From: Toxonevra muliebris
Taxonomy: Eukaryota > Arthropoda > Insecta > Diptera > Pallopteridae
NCBI GenBank assembly: GCA_963691655.1
Contig: OY829329.1
Coordinates: forward strand, 68,712,822 to 68,776,821
Length of the DNA: 64,000 bases
Reading direction: 5' to 3'
This document shows positions 34,016 to 45,935 of this stretch, one piece after another (position 1 is the first letter of the stretch; each line of letters begins with the position of its first letter). The notes under the pieces are model-generated. The model worked only from the letters and a program-made list of their open reading frames with translations. It did not search any database and had not been told where the DNA came from. The translations under genes were made by a program, and so were the position numbers.

Positions 34016-36695
34016 CGCATAACCGTTGATTCAAGATCACTGAGAAACCCGTCTAACACATTAGTTAACTCACTGACGGGTTTCAGTTCGCTGTCCAGGG
34101 GGTACCACGAGGAGGCTGTGTGCCAGCTTGAGACGGAGCACCGCATGAATCGAATGTGGAACGGGTGAGTCAAAGACTATCACAGACTTTACCTTATGTC
34201 CTCTACTTTTTTGAAAGTCAAAATTTCGAGTTTTTTTTTCCAAACCAGCCTAAATTTTATTCCCGTTGGTAATATCAAAAAAAGAATTTAATAGAAAGTT
34301 AGCTAATGAGATAAGGTTCCAGGTATATAATACCATTTGGGGTCTACAGTCGTTCAAAGATGGGCACCCACCGTGTTGACCTCTTTCCTACGCAAAAAAA
34401 CTGCCATATTTCAAGTATTGCTCATAATTATTACGCTGCCTGATATTAAGCGATTAAACCTTTCGAATTCTAGGTATGCATTACTAAGGTAGATACAATT
34501 ACCTCATTGATTATTTAATTTCGTCATAACAAATAAATATTTCAAATATTCTCTACCTACATACATAGATTCCAAGAAGTTCCTTATACAAGTAAAAAAG
34601 AAATGCTTATCAATGATTTGACCCCGATTGCGCACACACTTCGATTGAAGCCAAATCAGCAATATATTGAATAAATACTTACATATATAAAGAAATACTA
34701 TATTAATGTAATCACACATACTTATATTAAGCACGTAAAGTAACCTTCTTCCTACTTCTCAATTCAATTGCTGCTCTTATTCTACTTCATTGTCGCCACC
34801 TCTCACATAAAAGAGGAGGAGGAGGAGGAGGAGGAGGAGCAGCAGCAGCAGTAACAAAACACTTCAATTCATACGCAATTTCATTTATCGCTTCACAATT
34901 ACGCTGACAGCTTTGCCACTGTCATATCAATAACAACAATAACAAAATAGACTGAGTCTCCTATACTTATGTAGGTACTTACTATGAGAAACGTATTGAG
35001 TTCAACTGAAAGTCATGCAAAAGTCACAAAAGGTAACAAACACACACACACACACACACATATATACACTCAATTACTTGAAGCATGTGCGCACGCACAC
35101 ATATACAAATACAACCGCGCATTCTCATATCAGTGCGACTATCAGCCCTGAACTGATTTCTGATTTATTTTTTATTTTATATTTAATTTTTTTTTTTTAT
35201 ACCAAATTTATGGTGCGAATTAATTGTTGCTTTTGTATTCTTACAATATTTTCACATATTTTTATTTTTTACTTTTTTACATTAAATTTATTATTTCTCT
35301 CCCACTCTATTTTTTATACTCGCTCTCTCTCTATCTCTCTTTCAATCACACTATAATCAGTTTATGAAGCATGAGAAATCAGTTTTTTAGTTTATCATAT
35401 TTTATAGATAAAGTCAACTAACTATTTGGAGTCGCTTATTCTTGTGGCGTATCTGTTTCTATCAGAGTGCTAGGTAATTTTTTTCCATTCTATATTCAAG
35501 GCATTCATTTTTTTAATTTTTTTTTTTTGTATTCTTACGAGTATCTCAAGTATTTTTATCACCTCAATTGGGTTCATTGTTTGTTTTTTTTTTTGTTTTT
35601 GTTCTTTTTTTTGTACCATGTCTGTCCATCTTATCGTTCACGTTCGGTTTTTTTTAGAGGGTTACATTTGCTCGGGGGTAACTGGTGGAAAAGGTTAGAG
35701 ACATGAAAAATGCTCGGTCGCTGTATGTAAAAATTGTGTACATGCTTTAAATGAATTTGCTGTTATCTCGAAATGAATTGAGATTCTCAATGTTTGCGTA
35801 ATAATTTCAACAGCGTCGTGTTTTTCTTTGTTTGAAAATTGAAAAATGTGACCTACGTTCTTTTTTAAGATATTTCAATTTTAGGAATATGATTTGATTT
35901 AAAAAAGGATTTTTAATATGTTATATTAGAAGTTAGAGGGAGGCAAGTGATTAGTGGCGATTCTTTAAATTAGTTTAAATTTACACATTAAATGATAGAC
36001 TGTCATTGATAGAGATAAAGAATTGTCTGATTTTTAAAGTTTTTGGCATGTTCTATAAAAATATCAAATAAACTATTATTCTTTTACCTTTCCATTTCGC
36101 ATCAAGGTGCATAAATAATTTCATTTGCATATTCTTGCAAATTAGAATTAGGGTTTTAACTTCGATAGATCAGTGACATCTGAATCAACCATTCTCAACG
36201 ATTCAGAATTTAAGAGAAAATTGCATTGAGCTGGAGAAATGATTAAAAATCAGAAGATTTTATTTTAACGATCCTGTGGATTTTGGAAAGATTAAAATAT
36301 TTCTTACTCACGAAATCGCCTAACAAACTTCATTATGGTGTACGCTTTTGAGCTTACTTGGGGTATCGCTTATGTTCTGTGAGGAACCTTCACTATAAAT
36401 TTTAAACATTGGCGACATTTGTGGACATCGAGGGGACGACGAAGTCCATTAAAGCAGAACTAGAAGAGGGTTCGATTATTTCAATCGATGAAATGCTACT
36501 ATAAGTAGTAGAATAATTGACGCCAAAAAAGCAACAAATACAACAAGAAAACTAGTCACGCGTGGAGTACCATTTACAGCTTCTTTGGTTACTTGTCGTC
36601 AACCAGATATCTACGGTATTTGAACAGAAAAGAGTTTAGGCAATATTTGCGACAATCAACGATCCCATCCTCTGCAAGCATTTCCATCTGACTTT
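34016..36695. other. No recognisable gene; several microsatellites
   Basis: GAG/CAG triplets at 34814-34852, CA run at 35039-35059, T-rich frames at 35160-35700. No domain. Some of 34020-34430 may be further LINE 5' DNA. Confidence 0.4.
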
Positions 36696-36699
36696 GTTT

Positions 36700-37790
36700 T
36701 ATGTAGCCATTTTCACATTTTGGCATGTTGTATTTTTATCTGTTAGTTCTAGATGTAAGGAACGTCTCCAACTGTTCTTTGGCCGCCCACGACATCTGCT
36801 TCATTGTGGGTTCCATTCAAGCGCCATTCTTGCGATGCTATTCGCTGGCTTTCTTAGGGTATGTCCTATCCAGCTCGACTTTTCTCCCTTTATCTATATT
36901 GATATTGGTTCTTCGTTTGCAATGATCCAAAGGTCCTAATTTCTCATTAGATTTGGTCAGAATATTCTGCATACGATCCGCAAACATTTGTTAATGAAAA
37001 CTTGTAGTTTCTGTGTGATATTGTTTGAAACTAACCAAAATTCATTTCCATATGTGCGGGTTGACTTTACACATTCGTTGAATATTCGGAAATTCCGGAA
37101 CTTCTCAATATTGGCTGTAATCTTCCAAACGCAGCTCTGGCTTTGTTGAGTCTATTGTTGACATCTTCTTCTGCTCCACCATTTGTGGTCATCATGCTAC
37201 CTAGATAGCAGAATTTATCCACGTAGTCAACAGGCACTGAGCTTATGCGAGAAATGACATATATCATCTGCGAAGTCTAAGTCTTCGAGTTGGTGGGTGG
37301 AACTCTATGTATGCCTCTTATCTCAGAGCACACATTTGCCATAACTTCGTCTAGTAGTATTGTGAAGAAAATCATGGTTTGACTCGTACGTTGATGGTGA
37401 AAGGCTCGCTAGTGTTGCCATTGTGTAGTTCTACTAGCTCAGAATTCTCGTACATCGCTTTAATAATTCGAATAAGCTTCAAACGGACTCGCTTTCTTTG
37501 TATGTTAAGATCTCTATATTGCGCTACACTTAATTGAATCAAAGGCTTTCTTAAAGTCGATGAACAGCTTGCATAACGGTGAACGCCATTCGATAGATTG
37601 TTCGATAATCATCCGAAGCGCGTTAGATTAATCGACTCAACTTCTGTGAGGGCGAAAACCTGCTTGTTCGTCGCGTATTGTCGTCTCGATTTTTGGTAGT
37701 TTGCCTAAGATTATTGTTTTGTAGATCGTATTAAGAAGTGTTATTCCTCTCTGCACTTAAGGAGCTTTCAATGTGAGCAAACAGCTTACC
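36700..37790 (-). mobile_element. RTE-like LINE relic: reverse transcriptase and C-terminus
   Basis: Minus strand: FIDFKKAFDSIK (about 37530-37565, motif A), ELVELHNGN and EPFTINVRVKP (about 37370-37440), VDKFCYLGSMMTTNGGAEED followed by LNKARAAFGRLQPILRSSGIS (37085-37230). Next come KLQVFINKCLRIVCRIF (about 36960-37015) and GHTLRKP--SIARMALEWNPQ with CRGRPKNSWRR (36765-36870). This order and the C-terminal block are typical of RTE-type ORF2. Frames are broken; the YADD box is largely lost. Confidence 0.75.
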
Positions 37791-37959
37791 AGCTAATCCC
37801 TTTAAGACGAAATTTTTTCTGTCCACAAATTAACTTTGAACTCTCGAAACTTGACGGTATCACTTTAGAACTTTCATCACTTTAGAAGCTCATCTGGAAG
37901 AGGAATATCGAATTAAGGAAAAGGAAAGTGCAATGCGATTTCTACTCGGCAAAAAAAAA

Positions 37960-38935
37960 CCTTTGGTAATCGGTGGGGTGTACGTTCAGAGCTCATTCAT
38001 CTGATGTTAATCATTTCCCACCCCTGGGCAAATCAAGCTTACGGTAGCCAAAACAGCCATTTGACTAAGGGAATTACAATGTGGAAGCACCAAACTTTTG
38101 GACCCGCGTTTATTCTAAACGGGTATAGCATAATAGACACCAAGAGATCTACAAACTATATCATACCGCAAGTGGCAGTGGAAAAAAACTTTTTGATCAT
38201 CACACCCATCAGACATCGATGATCTTCATCGCTACATTGATGGATCTAAAAAGAAAGAGGGTACTGGATCCGGTGATTTTGTGATTAACTAAAAATCAGG
38301 TAGTCTTATAAACTCCCTGATTACTATAGTTTTGTTCAATAAGAGATCCTTACTATTGACAAAGTTGAGCAAGGATCACAAACTTTGTGAACAGCCAAAC
38401 CGCAATCAAGTCAATCTTGGGTGGGTTGCCGAACATAGTGAACTAACAAAAATGAGAACAGACTTAGGTCCAAAATCAAGTCTAGATCAGAAAACGGAGC
38501 AAACAATAAACAGCAAGCCAGGGCGACTGTAAAAAAGTTTGATGCTTATGGCCTTCTTTTGATAAGAAAATAGCTCAGAATTTCCTCCGTTCAGAGAGAA
38601 CACAAACTCGAGTTCTATCCAGAGCACTCACAGGCTTTTGTGCTACTGGCGTAATGGCTGTGCAGCACCAAACTAGTGCAGAGCCTGCGAAGAATTTCCC
38701 AACCTCCGGCTCCATCGATTTCGTTTCTTAGGAGATCAGCTGCTTGGAGAATTGAGAACTTTGGCCAACAGACCTTGTAAGGTTCATCAGGAGTACTTGG
38801 TGGTTTCAAGATGAGTAGATTTTGAGGAGATCTGTTTGGTGAAGGTTTCCATAAAGTATACGAGCATCATAATAGACCCCGTGATAGCTCAGTTTTTCTG
38901 AGCACTTCCCTTTAACTTAACTTATATAAGCTAAC
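37960..38935 (+). mobile_element. LINE relic: RNase H and C-terminal region
   Basis: Plus strand: GPAFILNGYSIIDTKRSTNYI (about 38098-38160), then DLHRYIDGSKKKEGTGSGDF (38220-38280, first RNase H block). NQVNLGWVAEHSELTKM (38400-38450) is the eroded VPGH-E--GNE block, and a C-terminal region with INFL-type sequence extends to about 38930. Stops are frequent. LOA/R1-type by its RNase H. Confidence 0.65.
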
Positions 38936-38939
38936 GGTG

Positions 38940-41199
38940 ACTCACACAAGAATTTGCCATGATTGAATATGTTTGCAAGGCTACAAGGCAAAAAGAAAGC
39001 ACCTATAAGTTTTGTACTGCTTATATCATCTTTATTTATTGAAGCTAAGATGAGGCATCTTTCACTTGTTGAATGAACTTTCTCGAATTAGTGACTTTCG
39101 ACGATATATCGGTTTATGGGCAAACATAAAATCGCTAATATTATGACATTTTAATTGTGTGCCATAGGCATAACTGATTCTTGTTAAAACGGCATTATTA
39201 CTATTAAAAAAAAAATTCCAAAAAAAAAAAGCAATAAAAATATATTAAATAATAATCTTTTCAACTTTTGCAATGCGATTTGAGAAAGCCACCAACCCAA
39301 TACCAGTCAACACCAACCAACCAATCACCATCACCACCACCATCACCATCAGCAAGCAGTCAGGCAGTCAGCAGTTAGCAAGTCACACATGTCAGCTCAG
39401 CTGGCTTGGTATGCCTCGCTCATTATTCATACATACATACAAAGACACAATTACGCTCCCATACATACTTTCAATAAGCGAGTACAACAAATGGCAATGA
39501 ACTTTGCCAACCCGGCACAAAATCGTTCCAGCGGACCAGAGAGACAGATACACAAAGAGCAAGAGAGAACGTGTCAGTCACAAGGGGAAAGGGAAGATAA
39601 GAAAGAGTACAAAAAAACACGCGTCATAATCGTACTCGTCGAACGTTTCGTTTATGAAGTCTATTAGTATTATTGACACTTTGTACGCATTCAAAACTAT
39701 AAAAACAAACAAAGCACAAACCTACATAAAAATTGTGGCTATTGCTGTTGTTGTTGTTGTCACAATCGCTCAAACCAGCAAGTGTCGATAGTTACCATTC
39801 AGTCAGGCAGGCAGGGAGGCAGGAAGGCAGGCAGGTAGGCAGTCAACGGTGTCAGCGACATCGACTCGACATTCGGCACTTAGCACCACCAATACCAACC
39901 AATAAATGATGTTTGTGTGTATGTATGTGTGTATGTATGCTCTCTTGCTCTCTACCTCTCTCTTTGCAATACAATGGCACCTCTGACATTACCAATGTTA
40001 AAGAATAATAACAACAACAACAATAGCTTCAATATATTGACATCCGCCATTGAGAGTTCCATTGAGAGACCAACAACCACAACAACAACAACAACAACAG
40101 TAAAAATAACTTAACTACAAGTTAATTTTAATGCTAATCACGATTGAAATCAGTTAGCGATAAATCGTATTTTTTTTAACAAAAAACCAACAACAAATGA
40201 AAAAGAAAAAAAAAACATGCTAAATACTTTAACTAAAATACTTCAATGTTCTTACTCTGTCTGACTCAAACATCTCAAAACATCATTCAAAAATCAAAAT
40301 CTAACCTCAAAAAAAAAAAAAAAAAAAAAAACTTACAAAGACGAAAAAGTGCCAAATAAACATGACTGCCTGATAATTCACACATTTTTTTTTTGTTAAT
40401 TTCCGTGTTGCTACTGCTCTGGAAGAGGTCAAAATTTTTTAACATTTATTGAAATTGAACAATTCAGAAGTTTTTTTTTTTTTGTATAGAAAAAATTTCC
40501 ATTCCACTCAAACTACTTACCTGCTGCTATTTTATTTAATGCGATTTGAAAGCGAATTATTTACGTTATTTTTCACTTCATTATATCTCGTACTCGTGCA
40601 TGTATGTATGTAACTTGGATTTATCATTGCGTTTTCATGTTGTTCATTCCCAGGTTTTTTTTTTTTTTTGTTCTTGCCAATAATTAGCTTAAAGGTTCAT
40701 TTACAGGTCATCAGTTTTGCTGGCTTTTTATTATAGTTATATTTGCCCTTTGGTCACTCATTTTGTTTGTGTTTGTTTGCTTGGTTACTTGCCTGCTTGT
40801 TGCCTGCTTATATGCCTGCTACTCTTTGGTCTGTTCTCAGCGTGTTGTTAAATATGCTTTTGTTTTACTATTATCACTACCCACATACACACATACATAT
40901 GCATTCATACACATACATGTACAAGTACAAAAGAACGTGCAAATATTTGCACTTAAATGTGTGCAAAAGTGCAATTTCAGTTAATACCTCGCACAGTGGA
41001 AGATTTTGTGTATGATACTAAGTAGAAAATTTGTACACCGGAAGGTGGAGGACAATCGGATTGGGGTGCAAGTCTAAAGGATGCCAAAAATTTGTTTTTT
41101 TCAGTTGATAAATTTGTTTGTAGCTATTTGTCAAGTCTAAAATGAATGTAAAAGGATTTATGTTTTAACTATTAAAAATGAATAAAAATACGAGAATAT
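38940..41199. other. No recognisable gene; CA-rich and AGGC repeats
   Basis: CACCAC/CAACC-rich patch at 39290-39370, (GGCA)n-like repeat 39800-39842, CAA runs at 40005-40030 and 40076-40100, poly-A at 40310-40330. Transposon motifs are absent, so it may hold regulatory DNA or untranslated exons, unproven. Confidence 0.4.
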
Positions 41200-41517
41200 T
41201 TGCCGAGGTCTAGAGTTAGAGTTGAGGGTGGAGTGGGAAGGGGTTGCCTAAACTAAAGCACTCAGTCTAAAGTTTTATTTTACTGTACCCAAGATAGACC
41301 CAATAATTGAAAATAGTAATAGGAAAGATAAATGTGATGAGATAAATGGGAAGAAGAAAAGTCTAAGGTCCCTCAACCTTGATCGGATTTCTTTGTTTCA
41401 CTGATGAACCTTAGAAGCCGAGTAAGTGAAAGAGTATGAACATTATTTATATTCAAGACATCATTACCCAAAAGCCTTAATCTGGTTCTCGCGAACGCCG
41501 TGCAGGGAATGCAATAT
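41200..41517 (-). mobile_element. 5'-truncated LINE 3' end, same family as 51530-52485
   Basis: The minus strand from 41517 reads GGCGTTCGCGAGAACCAGAT, matching 52215-52240, and continues through the 3' UTR in parallel with 52240-52485. Confidence 0.75.
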
Positions 41518-41569
41518 TTTTTTTTGAAATCATGAGACTGCAAATCTTAGGACTCCAAAATCATGACTG

Positions 41570-41835
41570 CTTTAAAGTCATATGGAGTCACTAGAAGTAA
41601 CTTGGAGTCACTTAAATACTGTTGAACTCAAATGCAGTCATTTGGAGTCAATTGCAATTTGAAGTCAATTGGAGTCACTTGAAGTCTTTTGGAGTCAATT
41701 GGGATTTTGAAATCAATTGAAGTCATTTGGAGTCAATTAGGAATTTGAAGTTGATTGGAGTCACTTGGAGTCATTTGGAGTCAATTGGGGATTTGAAGTC
41801 AACTGGAGTCAATTGGAATCAAATAGAATGTGAAG
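41570..41835. repeat. Short tandem repeat, core TTGGAGTCA
   Basis: About 20 variants of CA(A/C)TTGGAGTCA spaced 10-20 bp. Confidence 0.85.
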
Positions 41836-41839
41836 TTAA

Positions 41840-42350
41840 TTTTAATAAAGAAGTCTAAAAAAAACTTTTCTAAATGAATAACCAATCGGATACTCCAAAA
41901 AAGACTTCCAACTGCATTTTTTATTCTGGAGTCAAATATGTTATTCAGTAACTGCAATCATGAATTGTCGGTTATTAACTGTGACTTCAAGGTATTGCAA
42001 TTAAATTGATTGCATTCTTTTACAGCTCTGTTGTACATACATAGGCGGCAATATTTTCTAGTGCTTCAACACTGTACTGCAATATTTTCATACATTGGAA
42101 AATTGCAATATGAGTATGAATAATTCTACAACACGAATATTATATGATATGAAAATGTTGCAATACCATTTTGAAATATAATTGCTGTAAAATATTGCAA
42201 TACGACTTACAATCTTAAATATTATAAAATAATATTTCAGTTTTGTAAACAAATGTTATGGTTTGGTATCGAGTAAAAAAAGTACTTGAATCGAGTATTT
42301 ATTCATATTTACTTGTATCGAATCATCACTACTTAGTAGTATCATCATCA
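41840..42350. other. AT-rich, ATATTGCAATA words
   Basis: Repeated TGCAATATT/AATATTGCA motifs between 42040 and 42240; no coding signal. Confidence 0.4.
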
Positions 42351-42354
42351 TTAA

Positions 42355-42658
42355 CACGTTCGCGGACACTCAAAGTTGCATAGAGATGCAAAACGAGACA
42401 CATAGCGGCTCTCTTAAAGTAATCGTAATATTCAAATTTTGATTATACACGTTTTTTCCAAGTTCTAACAATATAAAATTTTATTAGTTATATACACTGA
42501 ATACTAAAGCATTTACTTCGATACATATATCAGTTCAGTTGTGGATTATGTGGACGCTATATAGAATTGAATGCCGAAATTTGTATTATAGATTTGAATG
42601 CTATAGCATTCATGTCATATTGAAAATGGATGTTATAGCATTCACGTCCGCGTATGTG
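42355..42658. mobile_element. 304-bp piggyBac-like MITE (TTAA target)
   Basis: TTAA at 42351-42354 and 42659-42662. Ends are CACGTTCGCGGAC (left) and CACATACGCGGAC (right, reverse complement): 11 of 13 identical. No coding capacity. Confidence 0.75.
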
Positions 42659-44090
42659 TTAAGACAAGATCAGTAGGTCGGATCGATAATGACGCTCAAA
42701 GCTCTTTTCAATTCTACAGGAATCAAAGTACGACCTCTGGAGTTAACCATTGATCTCGTTCCAAGAAATCTGACATCATACCTTTTTCCGAAGCAAGATG
42801 TGAGGAAGAGAGTATTAAGTACTGGTCTAAGTAAAGCGAAGGGGTCAAAATCCAAAACAAAGGAAATTTTGTCACATGATAATTTATGCCATCAATTTCG
42901 GTCTAGCAATCAATGCAATTCTCATTCTTGGATTTTCATTCGAATTAAGTAGTGTCAAAAATGGATCGAAGAAAAAAACAAGAAGCACCTAGAAATCACA
43001 TAACTAAAGAAAAACCAAGCAACTTGAAACAGATTATTCCTATCATTCCTCAGGAACATCACGCTTTTTTTGAAGAATTATTCAACAAATATGAGGTCTA
43101 GCTCCCTTTGAAATATCGTTTCCTAAGACATTTAGAACCATTCGAATGTCGCCAGGCAAGGTACAAATTGTCCCTGGGTTTTGTATTCGTAAAAAATTCT
43201 AAAGTATTCTTGGGAGATTTGTTCGGAATTACGGTCGGTTCTTGGTAATAATTTCCTGAGTACCGAAAACGGATGCATATTAAACAATTGCAGTGGTACA
43301 TAAAGTGTTCAGCTGTTTCGTCTTCTTCGTTAAAGACTCTACAGAAGACGCTCTGATTTACTTTCGTGTTATATAGGTGTTTGTTTACTCTACAATACTT
43401 AATTAAGAAGCCTGAAACAATGCGAATACCTGTTCTCGTTAATCCAAGAATTTCTATTGTTCTCTTTCGGGATATTTTTAGCATAAATGTTTTTGCTACT
43501 CTTATATCTTTTGTTTCCATTCAATATTGGTACGATTTTCTTTCAAAAAATTTATTGAGATTTTCCTTTGTGGAACTCTAAGGCACCCCGACGAATGGTT
43601 ACGGTCTAGTAAAGTTACTATCAGCGCAGTATCGTTTTAACGAGTTCAGCTGCCTTTTCATTTACCACCTATGGCATCTATATCAGATGATTTTAATTTA
43701 ATATTAAAAGCATTGAATGCTAGTTATCCAGCTATAAGAATAGGATGTGATTATTTATAGTGTCACTATTTAATTCTTATCGTAAACAGAGCTGAGTAAC
43801 TTTGTTCTCTTGATCCATACTGATAGATGGGCATCTTCTTAATCTATCCCCATAAGCTCCTGCACGTACTCCATTATCGGTTTTAGAGTTATCTGTGTAC
43901 CAGACATGAGAGTTATACAGTGACAAAGGTCTATTCTGTTCCCAGTTAACCCTTTTTGGGAATGTTACCTTAAAGTTTTTTCTGAAGTTATATTTGGGAT
44001 GTAACTTAGGGTTAGATTAAATGAGTGCGAGGCCATAGGTGCACTGCACTTTCTAAGAGAAAATTTGCTGTGAATTGCAATGTTCCTTTT

Positions 44091-44230
44091 TTAACCCTTT
44101 TATGACCGAATTTCAATGGGGCTTGATAGAAACCTTTAGTACTGAAATTATGGTTACTTAGGCCTTACACAATGATCAGACCAAATTTCATCCCTTTATA
44201 TTGATTGGTTTGCCCTTCATTAAAGGTTAA
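44091..44230. mobile_element. Possible small TTAA element within the LINE
   Basis: TTAA at both ends; CCCTTTTATGA (left) resembles CCTTTAATGA (right, reverse complement). The match is short and the call tentative. Confidence 0.35.
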
Positions 44231-44814
44231 AAAAAACAGCTATGGAGCTATAGACAACCACTAGATAATCCCTTTTTCTCCAATATTTTTATTTTCATGT
44301 TCTCTAGTCTTCAATAAACATATTTTTTAATAAAGCATTTTTTTTTTTTAAATATTAGTGAAAAAAGATTTTACGATCAATTTTTGGCACTTAGGTTTTT
44401 GACTTGACTTCAAAGACAAAAAAGATAAAAAAAAAAAATATCATAAGCACGAAATTTCGAATGTTTGGTAAATCAGAAAACCTGGAGAATACCTAACACA
44501 ACTGAATGCGTATATTATTGCAAGTGAAATTTGTTAAACACTTATTTAATGCCACATCAAAGTGAATGTTGCCTATAGGCAACATCGGGTATGTGAGGCT
44601 TAATAAATAAATGAAATGGGGGAAGGTTTAATAAAGTCTCTAACGCCGCAGTCGGAGCTCACTTCGTTGCCCCTATTGTGGAAATGCAGATAAGTCTTTG
44701 TAGTTTAATGACCTTGATCTGTTCTGTTTTTTGATCTAGCTTTTTATACCAAACGAGTGCCATATATACAAGTATAGTCCTAGTATCGTCCAAAAAAAAA
44801 GCGAAAATGATGTC

Positions 44815-44925
44815 CAAATTTAAAAATATATCGTCGCCTGAGGATTGATTTGGCGTATGTGTGTACAAATTCATATACCTATACGCTAAATCAATTCTCA
44901 GACGATGATATATAAAAATTTTTCT
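44815..44925. repeat. Long imperfect hairpin, about 45-bp arms
   Basis: TATATCGTCGCCTGAGGATT (left arm) pairs with the complement of the right arm ending CTCAGACGATGATATATA; pairing extends from the loop outward for about 45 bp with few mismatches. Loop is TGTGTACAAATTCATA-like. Confidence 0.8.
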
Positions 44926-45415
44926 CTTTTGAAAACCTTTCAGAAAATTCATGACGAATATATCGTTAAAAATCATCCGCACAAATCAATCTGCTTTAAT
45001 ATATATCGTAGCCATTGTTACACATGAAAATGGTGAGAGTACTTCACCATGAGGGCATCCTTTTGCAGCGCAAACTTGAATTTCTGTGTCTTCTAGAAAG
45101 GACTTAATATTCTTTCTTTAAAAACATTATCGAGTCGGTGCCCTGGTGAATGCCCCTTCAATATCAAGGAACCAACTAACCACATATTCTTTGTTCTCAA
45201 TGGAGTATTCAATTTTCTGCCTGAGATTCTGAAGGGCATGCGTGGTCGATTTTCCTGAACATATTGATTTAGATTTAGAGCGCAGCGGTGGGCACCTATA
45301 CATACACAATGATCGATCGAGCATTTTTCAATGGAAATGAGTGTGAATTTTCTCATTTGCTTGCGTGCAAGTTTTTGGCCTACGCTGATTTAGATGGATA
45401 TGTGTAAGATGCCTC

Positions 45416-45436
45416 TCTCTCTCTCTCTCTCTCTCT
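45416..45436. repeat. (CT)n microsatellite
   Basis: About ten CT units. Confidence 0.9.
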
Positions 45437-45935
45437 TATATGACCGTAAATTAATTTTTACATTGTATGCTGGTACTTTACCGTTATAAGTACATTTCGC
45501 CAGAAAAATATTTCAATGTTTTTGTGAATTTCGGTTGACTGTGCGAAAATGTGCGCTCCTTAAAAATTATTATGGTAAAATAAGTACTTAAGTTTTATGT
45601 TGACAATAAGGTAGTTTAGATATAGTAACTGTTTAAGTATGCACTTTACGTGTAAACAAATAAAAAAATATATATATAAAAGAAGAAGAAGAAGAAGAAG
45701 AAAGACAACTTTGAAGTGCGTTTCACATTTCGCAGGCAGTTAAAATGCAAACGCACTCATAGTCAATGAACAACATCAATGACATAGAAAAAAATAATAA
45801 TATGTTTAAGTATATATATACAAATACATACACATACATACATTTAAATACTTAAGTTTTATATTATTATTCATAGTAAAAGTACCTAACTATTTAATAA
45901 TCTTAACTTTCAACTGTTCTCTTCTCATCTTACAG

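Larger units (their letters stand above)
43098..45360 (-). mobile_element. LOA/R1-like LINE relic, several ORF2 domains in order
   Basis: Reading the minus strand from right to left: EYVVSWFLDIEGAFTRAP (45130-45185, reverse transcriptase motif A), ILVYMALVWYKKLDQK with IKVIKLQRLICISTIGAT (44660-44770, thumb region), HVWYTDNSKTDNGVRAGAYG (43845-43910, RNase H start), and the C-terminal part LTRTGIRIVSGFLIKYCRVNKH with FCRVFNEEDETAEHFMYHC (43290-43440). The order is that of an I/LOA/R1 ORF2. Stops, deletions and small insertions (44091-44230; hairpin 44815-44925) break it. Confidence 0.75.

Noticed and set aside
40743..41015. Two overlapping plus-strand frames of 90 and 73 codons
   Set aside because: Both read the same CATA-rich DNA in different frames, without domain or splice evidence.
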